Of a stretch of DNA of 64,000 nucleotides, positions 1-10,948 are shown one piece after another. Source of the stretch: Bacteroidota bacterium (GTDB lineage Bacteria; Bacteroidota; Bacteroidia; Cytophagales; Cytophagaceae); NCBI GenBank assembly GCA_023392125.1, contig JAEVZS010000018.1, forward strand, positions 1-64,000, in the 5' to 3' direction. Position numbers and translations under genes: made by a program. The notes below the pieces were generated by a model, which worked only from the letters and a program-made list of their open reading frames with translations, ran no database searches and was not told the DNA's origin. The stretch's first letter is position 1, and each line of letters opens with the position of its first letter.

Positions 1-2839
1 TAGCTAATGCATCCTTAACACGGATATAGCGAGAACTACCCTCACACATCGCAGCTAAATCCCCTGACAACACCGCCGGTAAGGGCTTGCCATGTACAAC
101 AACAAATACACTGTCCTCCAAGTAACACTTAGTATCCCCAGTTATACCATCCTCGACACGTACAAAATACCAGCCTCCATTGGTAAGCGCTATTGATGCA
201 AACCCAATTTCCTGGTCATTCTGATTACCTGTAAAAGCCTTCTGATTAAAACCAGTCACAGGAGTTGATTTATTATTGAAGAACCAGGTATAAACATATC
301 CTTCTAATGCACCATTCGCTATGGTATCAACATCAAAGTTTAAATTAAGGCTCTCTTCAATACAAATATGAATTGTGTCATTAGCAGGAGCCTGCATTGT
401 AACTGACTGTGGCGGAACACAAGGCGGGCAGTCTTTAGGTATTTCCACAGCAACTCTGCCACAAGGATAATCCGAACCAGACTTAACCTTCCAGTTATAA
501 TAATACGGCAGATGATTGGGGTTGTAATATTGATTAAACTTTGAATGGTTATTAACATAAGATATTAAACCATCATAGCTGGTAGGATATGAAAAACCAT
601 CGACATAAGCTTGTATACCTCCATTCGTTACGACAATTGTATAAGTACCAATAGGAAGCGTCGTTGAATTAATAGGTACTTCCAGAGGGAAGAAGCCGGT
701 CGCTGCTCCGGAAGAAGTCGCTGTACCGGAAGCAACGGTAGTACCCCCTGAATTTCTTATTTCTACGGTCACACTACCCGGGCCTCCGTCTTTCCGAACA
801 TTGACAGAAACGGCCTCAATAGTAAGAGGTTTCAGCAAATCAAACTGCAGATATGAATCATCACCATTCATACCATTATTAGCAGAATTTGAAAGTCCTG
901 TAGCGTTTCTCCGCCCTGTAGTAGTCGAAAATATAGTAGCATCCTCAACATATACTGTATAGGTCTCGGTCAAGGCATCATATTCCAGACTCGCAGCAAA
1001 AGGAGCCGGATCGATAATTGTTGTATCTCCTTCAGAAGTGCTGCCTATCTGTGTTCCTCCGGTAGCTCTGGTATACCAGTTATACTCTCCATCTCCGTTC
1101 ACACTAAGCAACATCATATTATTGCACCAGTATAGATCTCTCAGAGCAAAAGGAATAGGCCATTCTGAAATAGTTACTGTAGCCTCACCTAATTCACAAG
1201 GTTCGCAAGGTCTTTCGGTTGCATTTCGTTTATCTTCAATTTCAACTTTCCATTCACCAAACTCCCCGGCAACCTCATAACTTACCTGTTTAGGTGTTCC
1301 CGTTACCACCTCAGTAGCTTTCAAAACTCCATCAAGATACCACCGAACCTCAAAGCCAGGATAAACGGTTCCGACATTAAACTCTTTCGTAAATCCCGGA
1401 CAGGCCTCAAAGTCCGGACCCAAATCAGGATTAGGACATGGCGACGTAATACCACAATCAGGGATAGTTAATTCCCTGAAACAAAATGAATTATTCGTAT
1501 TACCTAATCCCAATTGGCCTTGCTGGTTCCAACCAGCTACAAAGATTTTTCCATCTCCGGTCAATGCAAATGACCATGCATCTCCGTCAGATACTTCCAC
1601 AACATTAGTCAAAGGAGTCCCATCGCACTTTAATCCAATAAGGGGTGCAGTGTTTGCAGCATCTGCGTCTGAATAACTGGCAGACGTCGTAAACCGGTTT
1701 CCCACTCCCAGCTGCCCGGCAGGTGTTGAACAGTTAGGGCCACAGTTAAAATTACCATTTGATCCCCAGGTTAATACCCTTCCATCAGCAAGCACTGCAA
1801 GGGAGTGGGCCTGACCAGCTGCAATTGAAACAACCGGATTAGAAGGCCCACCAAGGAATTCGGTTTTCCATAAAGCGGGAGCAGAAGCAGTTTCACCGGC
1901 AATAACCCTGGTAGCAAATTGCTGTGTGTAATAACCACCTGTATTATATCCGTCTCCTACCTGACCATGTCCCCAGTCTCCGCCCCAGGCCCACAAATAT
2001 CCGTCTGCGTCTATTGCAAGACAATGTCTGTCACCTGCCGAAATAGATACAATATTAGTAAGATTTCCTCCTCCTTCTTTTTGTACCGGTCTTGCATAGG
2101 CGTTATTGGCTAAAGGCCTTCCTAAAGCCAGCCCACTATTATCCGCGGCATCGCCCCAGGAATACACTGTTCCGTCAGCCGTAAGCGCATAACCGTTTTC
2201 ATCACCGGCTTCTACCATGATGACATTCGTGAGAGGAGTACCCGCTGCTGTAAGCACATATACAGGAGCTAAACGCTCCGTCGTTGTACCATCACCTAAC
2301 TGTCCTTTATCATTTTGCCCCCAGGCGACCAAACGACCATCCTGCATAATTGCAAATGACTCGTCATTACCTCCGGAAACATAAGAGACCCCCGTAAGGT
2401 TACCTGTTCCTCCAACACCTCTGACGTAGACAGCTTTGGCTTCGTGAGAGGTTTTATTACCGCCACCCAGCTGGCCGTAATCATTTCTACCCCAAGAAAC
2501 AACCTGACCATCGCAAGTCAATGCCAATGTATGCCCGCCAGATCCTGCATCCACCTGATAGATCTCAGACAGCCCATACACTCTTTGAGGTGTTGAATAG
2601 TATGCGTTAGGATAAGGTGTTACGCCATCTGGTCCAAGACCGATCTGTCCCTCGGCATTGCTTCCCCAGGCAAATACACTCCCGTTGGAACAGATAATTA
2701 CAGAGTGACCATTACTACCTGAAATTCTCAAATTTTGCCCGTTAGCAAAAAAAGATACACCTAGTATCCAGAAACACAAGAATATCGCTTCCTTAAGAAA
2801 CCGATGGGGGTTGGATTTAAGAGTATATTTTATATTCAT
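1..2839 (-). CDS. Secreted RCC1-repeat protein, C-terminus cut by the window edge
   Basis: The frame is open from an ATG at 2839 to base 1 (about 946 codons) with no stop, so the 3' end lies outside the window. A hydrophobic segment at about residues 18-33 followed by ANGQ looks like an export signal. Residues about 45-450 hold seven RCC1-type repeats, each with a core like AWGxNxxGQLG (examples: SWGRNDYGQLG, AWGQNDKGQLG, AGWNQQGQLGLG), which should fold into a seven-bladed propeller. After it come Cys-rich and Ig/PKD-like segments with many CPPC or PCEPC motifs. In Bacteroidota such proteins are usually surface or secreted T9SS cargo with a sorting domain at the extreme C-terminus; that end is not visible here. 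The ligand is unknown. RCC1 assignment is firm; secretion route is inferred. Confidence 0.85.
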   Translation of the reverse strand, partial: MNIKYTLKSNPHRFLKEAIFLCFWILGVSFFANGQNLRISGSNGHSVIICSNGSVFAWGSNAEGQIGLGPDGVTPYPNAYYSTPQRVYGLSEIYQVDAGSGGHTLALTCDGQVVSWGRNDYGQLGGGNKTSHEAKAVYVRGVGGTGNLTGVSYVSGGNDESFAIMQDGRLVAWGQNDKGQLGDGTTTERLAPVYVLTAAGTPLTNVIMVEAGDENGYALTADGTVYSWGDAADNSGLALGRPLANNAYARPVQKEGGGNLTNIVSISAGDRHCLAIDADGYLWAWGGDWGHGQVGDGYNTGGYYTQQFATRVIAGETASAPALWKTEFLGGPSNPVVSIAAGQAHSLAVLADGRVLTWGSNGNFNCGPNCSTPAGQLGVGNRFTTSASYSDADAANTAPLIGLKCDGTPLTNVVEVSDGDAWSFALTGDGKIFVAGWNQQGQLGLGNTNNSFCFRELTIPDCGITSPCPNPDLGPDFEACPGFTKEFNVGTVYPGFEVRWYLDGVLKATEVVTGTPKQVSYEVAGEFGEWKVEIEDKRNATERPCEPCELGEATVTISEWPIPFALRDLYWCNNMMLLSVNGDGEYNWYTRATGGTQIGSTSEGDTTIIDPAPFAASLEYDALTETYTVYVEDATIFSTTTGRRNATGLSNSANNGMNGDDSYLQFDLLKPLTIEAVSVNVRKDGGPGSVTVEIRNSGGTTVASGTATSSGAATGFFPLEVPINSTTLPIGTYTIVVTNGGIQAYVDGFSYPTSYDGLISYVNNHSKFNQYYNPNHLPYYYNWKVKSGSDYPCGRVAVEIPKDCPPCVPPQSVTMQAPANDTIHICIEESLNLNFDVDTIANGALEGYVYTWFFNNKSTPVTGFNQKAFTGNQNDQEIGFASIALTNGGWYFVRVEDGITGDTKCYLEDSVFVVVHGKPLPAVLSGDLAAMCEGSSRYIRVKDALA

Positions 2840-3002
2840 TCCTATATGTATAAATTTTAGGTCAATAATCATTTGAGACATTCTGATGATAAAAGCTTAA
2901 AGTCTTGCTTTATATTCTACTTTGTCTCCGAAAGTAACTCCTGAATGCTAAAATAAACTCACTGCATTTTATCCGGATTATAAAACCCTAAGCACAGCAC
3001 TA

Positions 3003-3109
3003 TATAACATTCCAATTTTCAAATATAAGAAAATTCAAAAAAAGTATTAAAATGTTATAATATTATTGAGCTTATTTTTGGCTAAAACTTATTAACATTC
3101 GGAATGTTA
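3003..3109 (-). promoter_or_regulatory. Putative control region of the RCC1 gene with three TAACATT boxes
   Basis: The 516-base gap 2840-3355 holds no convincing gene. It contains TAACATT at 3005-3011, its inverse AATGTTA at 3051-3057, and a perfect palindrome with 8-base arms (TAACATTC, centre g, GAATGTTA) at 3093-3109. A TATATTTG at 3027-3020 on the minus strand matches the Bacteroidota -7 element TAnnTTTG, although no TTG lies 19 bases upstream (a TTA does). The boxes would bracket this promoter, as expected for a regulator site. The role is inferred. Confidence 0.35.
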
Positions 3110-3286
3110 TGTTTTACCTTTTATTCTGCTCTTTATTTCAGCACGAGCACATATCGATCAATACAATAAAAATCGACACAAAAGAATAAATATAGCAGAC
3201 TAGTAAATAATTAATAATCCAGCAGACTTGAGCTGATATCTAAAAAATGCTCATTAAAAAAGAATATATTTTTTCATCTGCCGGCG

Positions 3287-3332
3287 AAAAAAAGAACGAG
3301 ACGCTTAATAAAATAAGTCAGTCCCGTTCTTT
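3287..3332 (-). terminator. Rho-independent terminator of fabD
   Basis: Arms AAAGAACGAGAC (3291-3302) and GTCCCGTTCTTT (3321-3332) pair over 12 bases with one G-U type mismatch and an 18-base loop. Read on the minus strand the stem is followed by a run of T (complement of 3287-3293). It sits 24 bases past the fabD stop. Confidence 0.8.
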
Positions 3333-3355
3333 ACAGTTTGTTCTATTTCTAAAGT

Positions 3356-4240
3356 TTACTCAACATTCACAGATGCAATTTCCACTTCCGGACTTATCTT
3401 TTTTACAAGTCCCTGCAAGACTTTACCGGGACCACATTCGATAAATATGCCGGCTCCATCTGATGTCATAGCCTGAACGGACTGGGTCCATTTTACCGGT
3501 GCAGTCAGCTGAGCAATAAGGTTCTTCTTTATGGTTTCGATATCCTCAGACGGTTGAGCATCTACATTCTGATAAACCGGACAGACTGGTTTACTAAATG
3601 TCGTACTTTGTATTGCAGCCTCCAGCTCTTTAGCAGCCGGCTCCATCAACGGAGAATGAAAACCTCCGCCCACCGGTAACGGCAACGCTCTTTTTGCTCC
3701 GGCTTCTTTCATTTTTACACAAGCTTCCTCGATACCATTTACCGTACCGGAGATTACCAGCTGTCCGGGACAATTATAATTGGCTGCAACGACCAGCCCG
3801 GATACACTACCACAGATTTCTTCTACTTTAGAATCTTCCAGTCCCAGCACTGCAGCCATAGTGGATGGATTGATCTCGCAGGCCTGCTGCATAGCCAGCG
3901 CTCTTTTATAGACAAGTTTCAATCCATCTTCAAAGGACAACGCTCCGGCAGCCGTAAGAGCCGAAAACTCACCAAGGGAGTGACCTGCAACCATATCCGG
4001 AGCAAAAGCGGTATCCAGTTTGGCAAGTATCACACTATGTATAAATATAGCCGGCTGGGTTACTTTCGTTTGTTTAAGTTCATCTGCTGTTCCCTCAAAC
4101 ATAATACGGGTAATATCAAAACCAAGTATCTCATTTGCCCTGGCAAACAATTGCCTGGCCTCTTCAGACTTCTCATACAACTCTTTGCCCATACCGGTAA
4201 ACTGGGCACCCTGACCGGGGAAAACATATGCTTTTTTCAT
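3356..4240 (-). CDS. fabD: Malonyl CoA-acyl carrier protein transacylase
   Basis: FabD moves the malonyl group from malonyl-CoA to acyl carrier protein, supplying the elongation unit of fatty acid synthesis in the cytoplasm. The 294-residue protein opens with the family motif VFPGQGAQ (residues 6-13), carries the nucleophile in GHSLGE (Ser88) and the catalytic His in GGFHSPLM (His195). Length is normal for stand-alone FabD. It is a single gene with its own terminator, not next to other fab genes. A minus-strand TATTTTTG at 4273-4266 could be its -7 element. Identification is firm. Confidence 0.95.
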   Translation of the reverse strand: MKKAYVFPGQGAQFTGMGKELYEKSEEARQLFARANEILGFDITRIMFEGTADELKQTKVTQPAIFIHSVILAKLDTAFAPDMVAGHSLGEFSALTAAGALSFEDGLKLVYKRALAMQQACEINPSTMAAVLGLEDSKVEEICGSVSGLVVAANYNCPGQLVISGTVNGIEEACVKMKEAGAKRALPLPVGGGFHSPLMEPAAKELEAAIQSTTFSKPVCPVYQNVDAQPSEDIETIKKNLIAQLTAPVKWTQSVQAMTSDGAGIFIECGPGKVLQGLVKKISPEVEIASVNVE

Positions 4241-4372
4241 CTATTTCATATTTCTGTTGTTCCGGCAAAAATAGAAAAGATTTTTAAGAAGGAAATAGTC
4301 CGGTATAGTTCATCCGGTAATTACCATACAGGCTTTAGCTAACCAGTTAATTCCAATCATCCAGATTGTTTA

Positions 4373-7030
4373 TTATTCCCGGCTTCCGGAAAGCCGGCTG
4401 ATCAGCTGTATCCAGCCTTTTAAATCTACGGTATCATCGTCCGGATTTAATCTTCTTCTGAAAGTAACCCGGGCTGAGTAAAAATAAACTCCGTCATTCA
4501 GCATCTCTCCACCCCCATTCCTTCCATCCCAGAAAATATAGGGATCTCCTTCATAACGGTATAATTCTCCCCCCCAGCGATTATATACCGTAAATAGGAC
4601 ACTTGAAGCATTCAGGGTCTCCCGTAAAGGCCTGAAAAGATCATTGGCTCCATCACCATTGGGCGTAAATAAATTGGGAAGAGCGTAATAAACACATATA
4701 TCTGTACAGACGCGATTACTTCGGTCACTTTCCACATGATAGGGACTCACTGCTGTGACTTCATAGCAGCCAGCGAGGGAAACCGAATCATGATGCCTAA
4801 AGGACAATTCATTCAGTGACAGCAACAAACTGGCCTCCTGATCAATTCTTGGTGAAAAATATAAATTATAATAGGCTATATCCGGATTGCAAGGATCTTC
4901 CTGATCTGGTATCCAGCTAAGTAAATTACTTATCTGCTCGACCGGCGCACAAACGGGTGGCTCCATAAAAAGCTGAGGCGGACAAGGCGCTGACGAATCC
5001 ACCGGTATGATACATTTCTCCGCTGAGCGGTTAACAATCGGTATATTTTTCAGCATATCCAGACAATATTCTCCGGCCGCTTCAACATAATAGCACAAAG
5101 TATCTTTCCGATCCAGATTTGAATCTGTATAGTTGGCTTCTCCATGCGGGTCTATGGTTATATACTGACTATCTCCGATTTTCCGCCTGTATATAAAAAA
5201 AGCAGCGTTCTCCTGTTTCCATGGAACATTATACTGCCATGACAAGGTTGCACTTCCCGAACCGGGAGTTACGCTAAAATCTATCGTGGAGACCTTTGCC
5301 GATCCGGCAACTTTTGTCTCCCCCGCATATAAGTCGATGCCATATACCCAAGGCATATAACTATTTACCGGACCATCAATATGTAATGTGTCATCCAGCC
5401 CCTGCAACCTGGCAATTTCCGTTAAATAGTCCGAATTAATGCCGTTGCCCCTTGTTATTCTGTAGCTATAAGGTGGTTTATATATTGTAGTATCAAGATT
5501 AAAAGGTGGTAACCAGGCCAGGCTGATCATACCATTCAGAGAATCACTTTCAACTACAGATACTCTGACGGGAACAGGAGCCTGAACATTAGGTAAGGTA
5601 CATACCTGTTCTGAAAAAGCACTTTCACCACCCTTATTTCCGGTAATGCGTATTTTCAGAACATAGCAATAATAATTACCCTGAGCGAGCCCTCTTCCCT
5701 GGTCATCATCGGTATATTCTGTATGATTCAGACGTACCTGGGCTATTTTACTGAAACCATACAATTGAGGATCCATACGGTCACATTGCGCTATGTCAAA
5801 GTCAATGGAATCACATTGCTTTCTGTATATTTCAACCACTCCTTCACCAGTTGAGGTACAGACATATTGTTTCCAGGAGAGTTGTATTGCGTTTGTTAAT
5901 CCTGTTACTGAAAGATTTTCAATTGGCGGAGCCAACAATCGGATATTCCAAGTCTTGAGATCAAACAATTGTTTTTTATTCGGGGGAAGATCTTCTGCTT
6001 TAAAAATAATCTGATACGGAGCCTTTCTGATCAATGCGCAGCTTGTCTGCCAGCTGAAAGCGCCTGCCGCAGGATTTGTCTGGGGATTAGGATTCTGTAG
6101 CGCAAACACAGCTGAACCTGCACCAAGGTCATATACACCGCTGTAGGTTCTCAGATTAATACGATCATTGTCGGGATCCGTGGCACTCACGAAGCCTTTC
6201 AGCTCTGTAGTTGCCACTACACAGGTATCATCAGGAATTTTCAAAACAGGCGGCTTGTTTTCTGTCCTTTCCACAGCAATCTGCATATCTCTGAGCACAT
6301 AGCCTATCCGGATACCATTACGCCATTCTTCGATCAGAAATGCTATATTATATAATCCTTCTTCCCGGGGACTATCCCAAACAAGATCTCCGGTCACAGG
6401 ATCAAGAGACAAGCCATCCATAAACTGATACTGGGGAACATTGAGCGTTGCCGACTGTTTGGGAACAACAAGTTTGTAGGAAAGACTATCACCATCAAAA
6501 TCGAAAGCACCTGCATTGTGGATAAAAACCTCATTTACGGAAGCTTTATCCAATGGCGGCACATATAAGACCGGTGTATTATTGGCATTGGCAGATAATA
6601 AAGAGACAAGCACGTAAGTCTCTATGTAAAACGGATACGGATCCGACATACCTCCGGCGATATTCCTGATTCCGTTATTCCTGTTTTCCTCAATAAAGCT
6701 TACAACATAGACCTTCGGTCCGGCAAAAGTATAATTAAATACAAAATCATTCTTGTACGTTTCGGCAAAATCACCCACTACCGAACGACTGACTCTTCTT
6801 ACCGAATCTATCTTTACACCATTTACATATATGTCCGCATACAGCAGATCCAGCTGATTGTTTGAGCTCTTTATCGCTTCAATATTTGTATAAACTGTAA
6901 GATAAAAACGCCATGTATAACCTGAAACAAACTCAGCTGTCATATTTCCTGCACGTATATGCGTGGCTTTCAACTCATGCAGAGCGCATGCCGAAAAAAT
7001 AACACAAAATGCAATTAAATACCTCATCAC
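4373..7030 (-). CDS. Secreted protein with gliding-motility-associated (CHU_C, T9SS type B) C-terminal domain
   Basis: This 885-residue protein has a signal peptide (about residues 1-22, ending near ELKATHIRAG). The body looks like a string of beta-sandwich domains: a conserved opening segment starting THIRAGNM, a cadherin/PKD-like part around residues 165-350 (AFDFDGDSLSYKL, SATDPDNDRINLR) and fibronectin III-like parts after residue 370. The last 90 residues form the CHU_C / TIGR04131 domain, with LFTPNGDGANDLF, VYNRWGGELYR, FWDGRNGGGE and NDGVYFYSARV. That domain directs export through T9SS and type B surface attachment. No catalytic domain is visible, so an adhesin or structural surface role is likely. 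It lies alone between fabD and the divergent sdh operon. Confidence 0.88.
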   Translation of the reverse strand: MMRYLIAFCVIFSACALHELKATHIRAGNMTAEFVSGYTWRFYLTVYTNIEAIKSSNNQLDLLYADIYVNGVKIDSVRRVSRSVVGDFAETYKNDFVFNYTFAGPKVYVVSFIEENRNNGIRNIAGGMSDPYPFYIETYVLVSLLSANANNTPVLYVPPLDKASVNEVFIHNAGAFDFDGDSLSYKLVVPKQSATLNVPQYQFMDGLSLDPVTGDLVWDSPREEGLYNIAFLIEEWRNGIRIGYVLRDMQIAVERTENKPPVLKIPDDTCVVATTELKGFVSATDPDNDRINLRTYSGVYDLGAGSAVFALQNPNPQTNPAAGAFSWQTSCALIRKAPYQIIFKAEDLPPNKKQLFDLKTWNIRLLAPPIENLSVTGLTNAIQLSWKQYVCTSTGEGVVEIYRKQCDSIDFDIAQCDRMDPQLYGFSKIAQVRLNHTEYTDDDQGRGLAQGNYYCYVLKIRITGNKGGESAFSEQVCTLPNVQAPVPVRVSVVESDSLNGMISLAWLPPFNLDTTIYKPPYSYRITRGNGINSDYLTEIARLQGLDDTLHIDGPVNSYMPWVYGIDLYAGETKVAGSAKVSTIDFSVTPGSGSATLSWQYNVPWKQENAAFFIYRRKIGDSQYITIDPHGEANYTDSNLDRKDTLCYYVEAAGEYCLDMLKNIPIVNRSAEKCIIPVDSSAPCPPQLFMEPPVCAPVEQISNLLSWIPDQEDPCNPDIAYYNLYFSPRIDQEASLLLSLNELSFRHHDSVSLAGCYEVTAVSPYHVESDRSNRVCTDICVYYALPNLFTPNGDGANDLFRPLRETLNASSVLFTVYNRWGGELYRYEGDPYIFWDGRNGGGEMLNDGVYFYSARVTFRRRLNPDDDTVDLKGWIQLISRLSGSRE

Positions 7031-7150
7031 TGTTGTTAATATATTAGTCGCGGATTATAAAGTACTTTGAGCAAAGGATATTGTTTGGGGAAAAATTCGC
7101 TGCAGATTATTTAGACCAGTATTAAATTAAAAAAACTACCAAATGACCCA

Positions 7151-7180
7151 TTGATTTATTGGTCACACAATGTAATTTTG
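7151..7180 (+). promoter_or_regulatory. Promoter of sdhCAB
   Basis: TTG at 7151-7153, a 19-base spacer, and TAATTTTG at 7173-7180 match the Bacteroidota sigma-A consensus (TTG and TAnnTTTG). A start site near 7187 would give a leader of about 37 bases before the sdhC ATG. Exactly the same 19-base spacing recurs upstream of mraZ and of the 34.5-kb glycosyltransferase operon. Confidence 0.65.
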
Positions 7181-7223
7181 AGAGATTCATATTTTCTTAA
7201 CAATAAATTTGAGATAAAAAGAA

Positions 7224-7880
7224 ATGAGCTGGTTTAGGAACGCCTTAACAGGAACAGTTGGGCAGAAAGTAATCATGGCTGTTACCGGATTGTTTTTGAT
7301 AACATTCCTATTGGAACACCTATTAGGAAATTTACTTTTATTAAATCCGGATGGCACAGTCTTCAATGACTATGTCGAATTTATGGGCAACAACCTGTTT
7401 ATAAAAGTCATGGAATATGTTCTATTTTCAGGCTTTATTATTCACATTTTGTATGCAGCCATAATTACTGCAAAGAACAAGAAGGCAAGACCAGTATCCT
7501 ACCATTACAGCGAACCTTCAAAAAACAGCAGCTGGTTTTCCAGAAATATGGGCTTATCCGGATCAATGGTTCTCATCTTTCTGATTGTCCATTTGAGTGA
7601 TTTCTTTATTCCTTACAAAATCACCAAAACAATGGAAACCACGATGTATGATGCGTCAATCATCAAATTCGGGAATCCGATTTATGTAGCTCTTTACGCA
7701 GGCGCCATGATTCTTCTGGCTTTTCACCTGAATCACGGGTTTCAGAGTGCTTTTCAGACATTCGGTCTGCGTCACCCCAAGTATACTCCGATTATAAAAG
7801 GCCTTGGCACGGGTTTCGCTATTCTGGTACCTGCCGCTTTTGCCATGATTCCAATAATTATCTACTTCTTCAGACAATAA
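7224..7880 (+). CDS. sdhC: Succinate dehydrogenase cytochrome b subunit
   Basis: This is the membrane anchor of complex II, which passes electrons from the iron-sulfur subunit to menaquinone. The 218-residue protein has five hydrophobic segments (about 16-40, 62-83, 110-130, 152-172, 195-216). Histidines at 32, 74, 123 and 168/171 lie in the first four helices, the pattern of the di-heme, single-anchor (type B) enzymes of Bacteroidota, Wolinella and Bacillus. The gene order anchor-flavoprotein-iron-sulfur agrees with type B. It starts the operon 16 bases before sdhA, and no separate sdhD is present. Confidence 0.93.
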   Translation: MSWFRNALTGTVGQKVIMAVTGLFLITFLLEHLLGNLLLLNPDGTVFNDYVEFMGNNLFIKVMEYVLFSGFIIHILYAAIITAKNKKARPVSYHYSEPSKNSSWFSRNMGLSGSMVLIFLIVHLSDFFIPYKITKTMETTMYDASIIKFGNPIYVALYAGAMILLAFHLNHGFQSAFQTFGLRHPKYTPIIKGLGTGFAILVPAAFAMIPIIIYFFRQ

Positions 7881-7896
7881 AAGACCCATTCCAATC

Positions 7897-9810
<1,914 letters not shown>

Positions 9811-9850
9811 GAACTTCCAGCCGGTTTTACCTGCCATCAGACACATAACA

Positions 9851-9877
9851 GTAATGCTGTTGCAAAGACAGCATTAC
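9851..9877 (+). promoter_or_regulatory. Hairpin between sdhA and sdhB
   Basis: GTAATGCTGT (9851-9860) and ACAGCATTAC (9868-9877) form a perfect 10-bp stem with a 7-base loop, followed by ATTTT. It lies in the 117-base gap between sdhA and sdhB, much longer than the 16-base sdhC-sdhA gap. It could be a partial terminator or an mRNA processing/stability element that tunes SdhB relative to SdhA. The T run is too short for a sure terminator. Confidence 0.5.
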
Positions 9878-9927
9878 ATTTTAAAAAAGTAATTAAAGAA
9901 TCGTTTTATATCTAAAACATATACAGC

Positions 9928-10668
9928 ATGAATCTTACAGTTAAAGTCTGGAGACAAAAAGATGCTAAATCGTCAGGCAAAATGGTTAGCTACGAAGTTA
10001 ATGATGTATCTCCGGATATGTCATTTCTTGAGATGTTTGACGTGCTGAACGAGAAGCTAATCAAAAAGGGTGAGGAACCTATTGCCTTTGATCATGACTG
10101 CCGGGAGGGTATCTGCGGGATGTGCAGCATGTATATCGATGGCCGTCCACATGGTCCCAAAACAGGTATTACGACCTGTCAGCTGCACATGAGAAGCTTC
10201 AAAGATGGCGATACAATCACTGTAGAACCCTGGAGAGCCGCTCCTTTTCCCGTCATAAAAGATCTTGTTGTAGACAGAACCGCTTTTGACAGAATCATGC
10301 AGGCTGGTGGCTATGTATCGGTAAGTACAGGTGGCGTACCGGATGCCAATGCTATTCCTATTGCTAAGCCGGATGCTGACGAAGCTTTTGACTCTGCTAC
10401 CTGTATTGGCTGCGGAGCCTGTGTTGCTGCCTGCAAGAATGCATCAGCGATGCTGTTTGTATCTGCTAAAATATCTCAGCTGGCCCTTCTTCCACAAGGG
10501 CAGATTGAAAGGGCTGAACGTGTTGAAAGAATGGTAGAACAAATGAATGAAGAAGGTTTTGGTGCCTGCAGCAACACCGGTGCCTGCTCTGTAGAATGTC
10601 CAAAAGAAATTACTCAGGCCAATATAGCTCGTCTGAACAGAGAATATATTAAATCTCATCTGGGATAA
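9928..10668 (+). CDS. sdhB: Succinate dehydrogenase / fumarate reductase iron-sulfur subunit
   Basis: SdhB carries electrons from FAD to the heme/quinone anchor through three iron-sulfur clusters. In the 246-residue protein the [2Fe-2S] ligands are Cys58, 63, 66 and 84 (DHDCREGICGMC, then TTCQLH). The ferredoxin-like part has CIGCGACVAACKN (Cys159, 162, 165, 169) and ACSNTGACSVECP (Cys214, 220, 224) for the [4Fe-4S] and [3Fe-4S] clusters. It is the last gene of the operon; a strong terminator follows at 10831. Confidence 0.95.
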   Translation: MNLTVKVWRQKDAKSSGKMVSYEVNDVSPDMSFLEMFDVLNEKLIKKGEEPIAFDHDCREGICGMCSMYIDGRPHGPKTGITTCQLHMRSFKDGDTITVEPWRAAPFPVIKDLVVDRTAFDRIMQAGGYVSVSTGGVPDANAIPIAKPDADEAFDSATCIGCGACVAACKNASAMLFVSAKISQLALLPQGQIERAERVERMVEQMNEEGFGACSNTGACSVECPKEITQANIARLNREYIKSHLG

Positions 10669-10702
10669 TCAGGTTAGTTAGTTCTTTTGCAGGAGTTCGA
10701 AA

Positions 10703-10807
10703 AGAAGCTGTCTCAAAAAGGTCAGGGAATAAGCCGTACCACCTGTAAAGAGTAGAAAATTCAGGCGTTTTTCGCATTATAATTAATCTTTTCCTTCAGT
10801 TTTGAGA
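10703..10807. repeat. Possible relic of a mobile element end
   Basis: GAAGCTGTCTCAAAAAGG near 10705-10721 resembles terminal inverted repeats of common Bacteroidota insertion sequences (GAGGCTGTCTCAAAA-like ends). The core TCTCAAAA (10711-10718) recurs inverted as TTTTGAGA at 10800-10807, about 80 bases away. No transposase is present between them, so at most this is a short non-autonomous element or relic. The match could be chance. Confidence 0.25.
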
Positions 10808-10830
10808 AAGGTTATATCTTATTTTATACA

Positions 10831-10862
10831 AAGAGGCTGCTTATGAAGCAGCCTCTTTTATT
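10831..10862 (+). terminator. Rho-independent terminator of sdhCAB
   Basis: AAGAGGCTGC (10831-10840), loop of 7, GCAGCCTCTT (10848-10857), then TTATTTTA. It is a perfect 10-bp GC-rich stem with a T-rich tail. It lies between sdhB and the trehalase gene and closes the sdh operon. Confidence 0.85.
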
Positions 10863-10948
10863 TTAAAGCAGTAAATTAAATTCGTTTACTGCCCTAACTC
10901 CAAAAACCTCCTTCGGTTATAATTAGAATACACAAAGCAACTAATCGA

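Noticed and set aside
1490..2700. Repeated pattern in the RCC1 gene as a CRISPR-like array
   Set aside because: The repeats are protein-level RCC1 blades of varying DNA sequence, not identical DNA repeats with spacers.
3247..3444. 65-codon frame at the fabD end
   Set aside because: It spans the terminator hairpin and the antisense of fabD.
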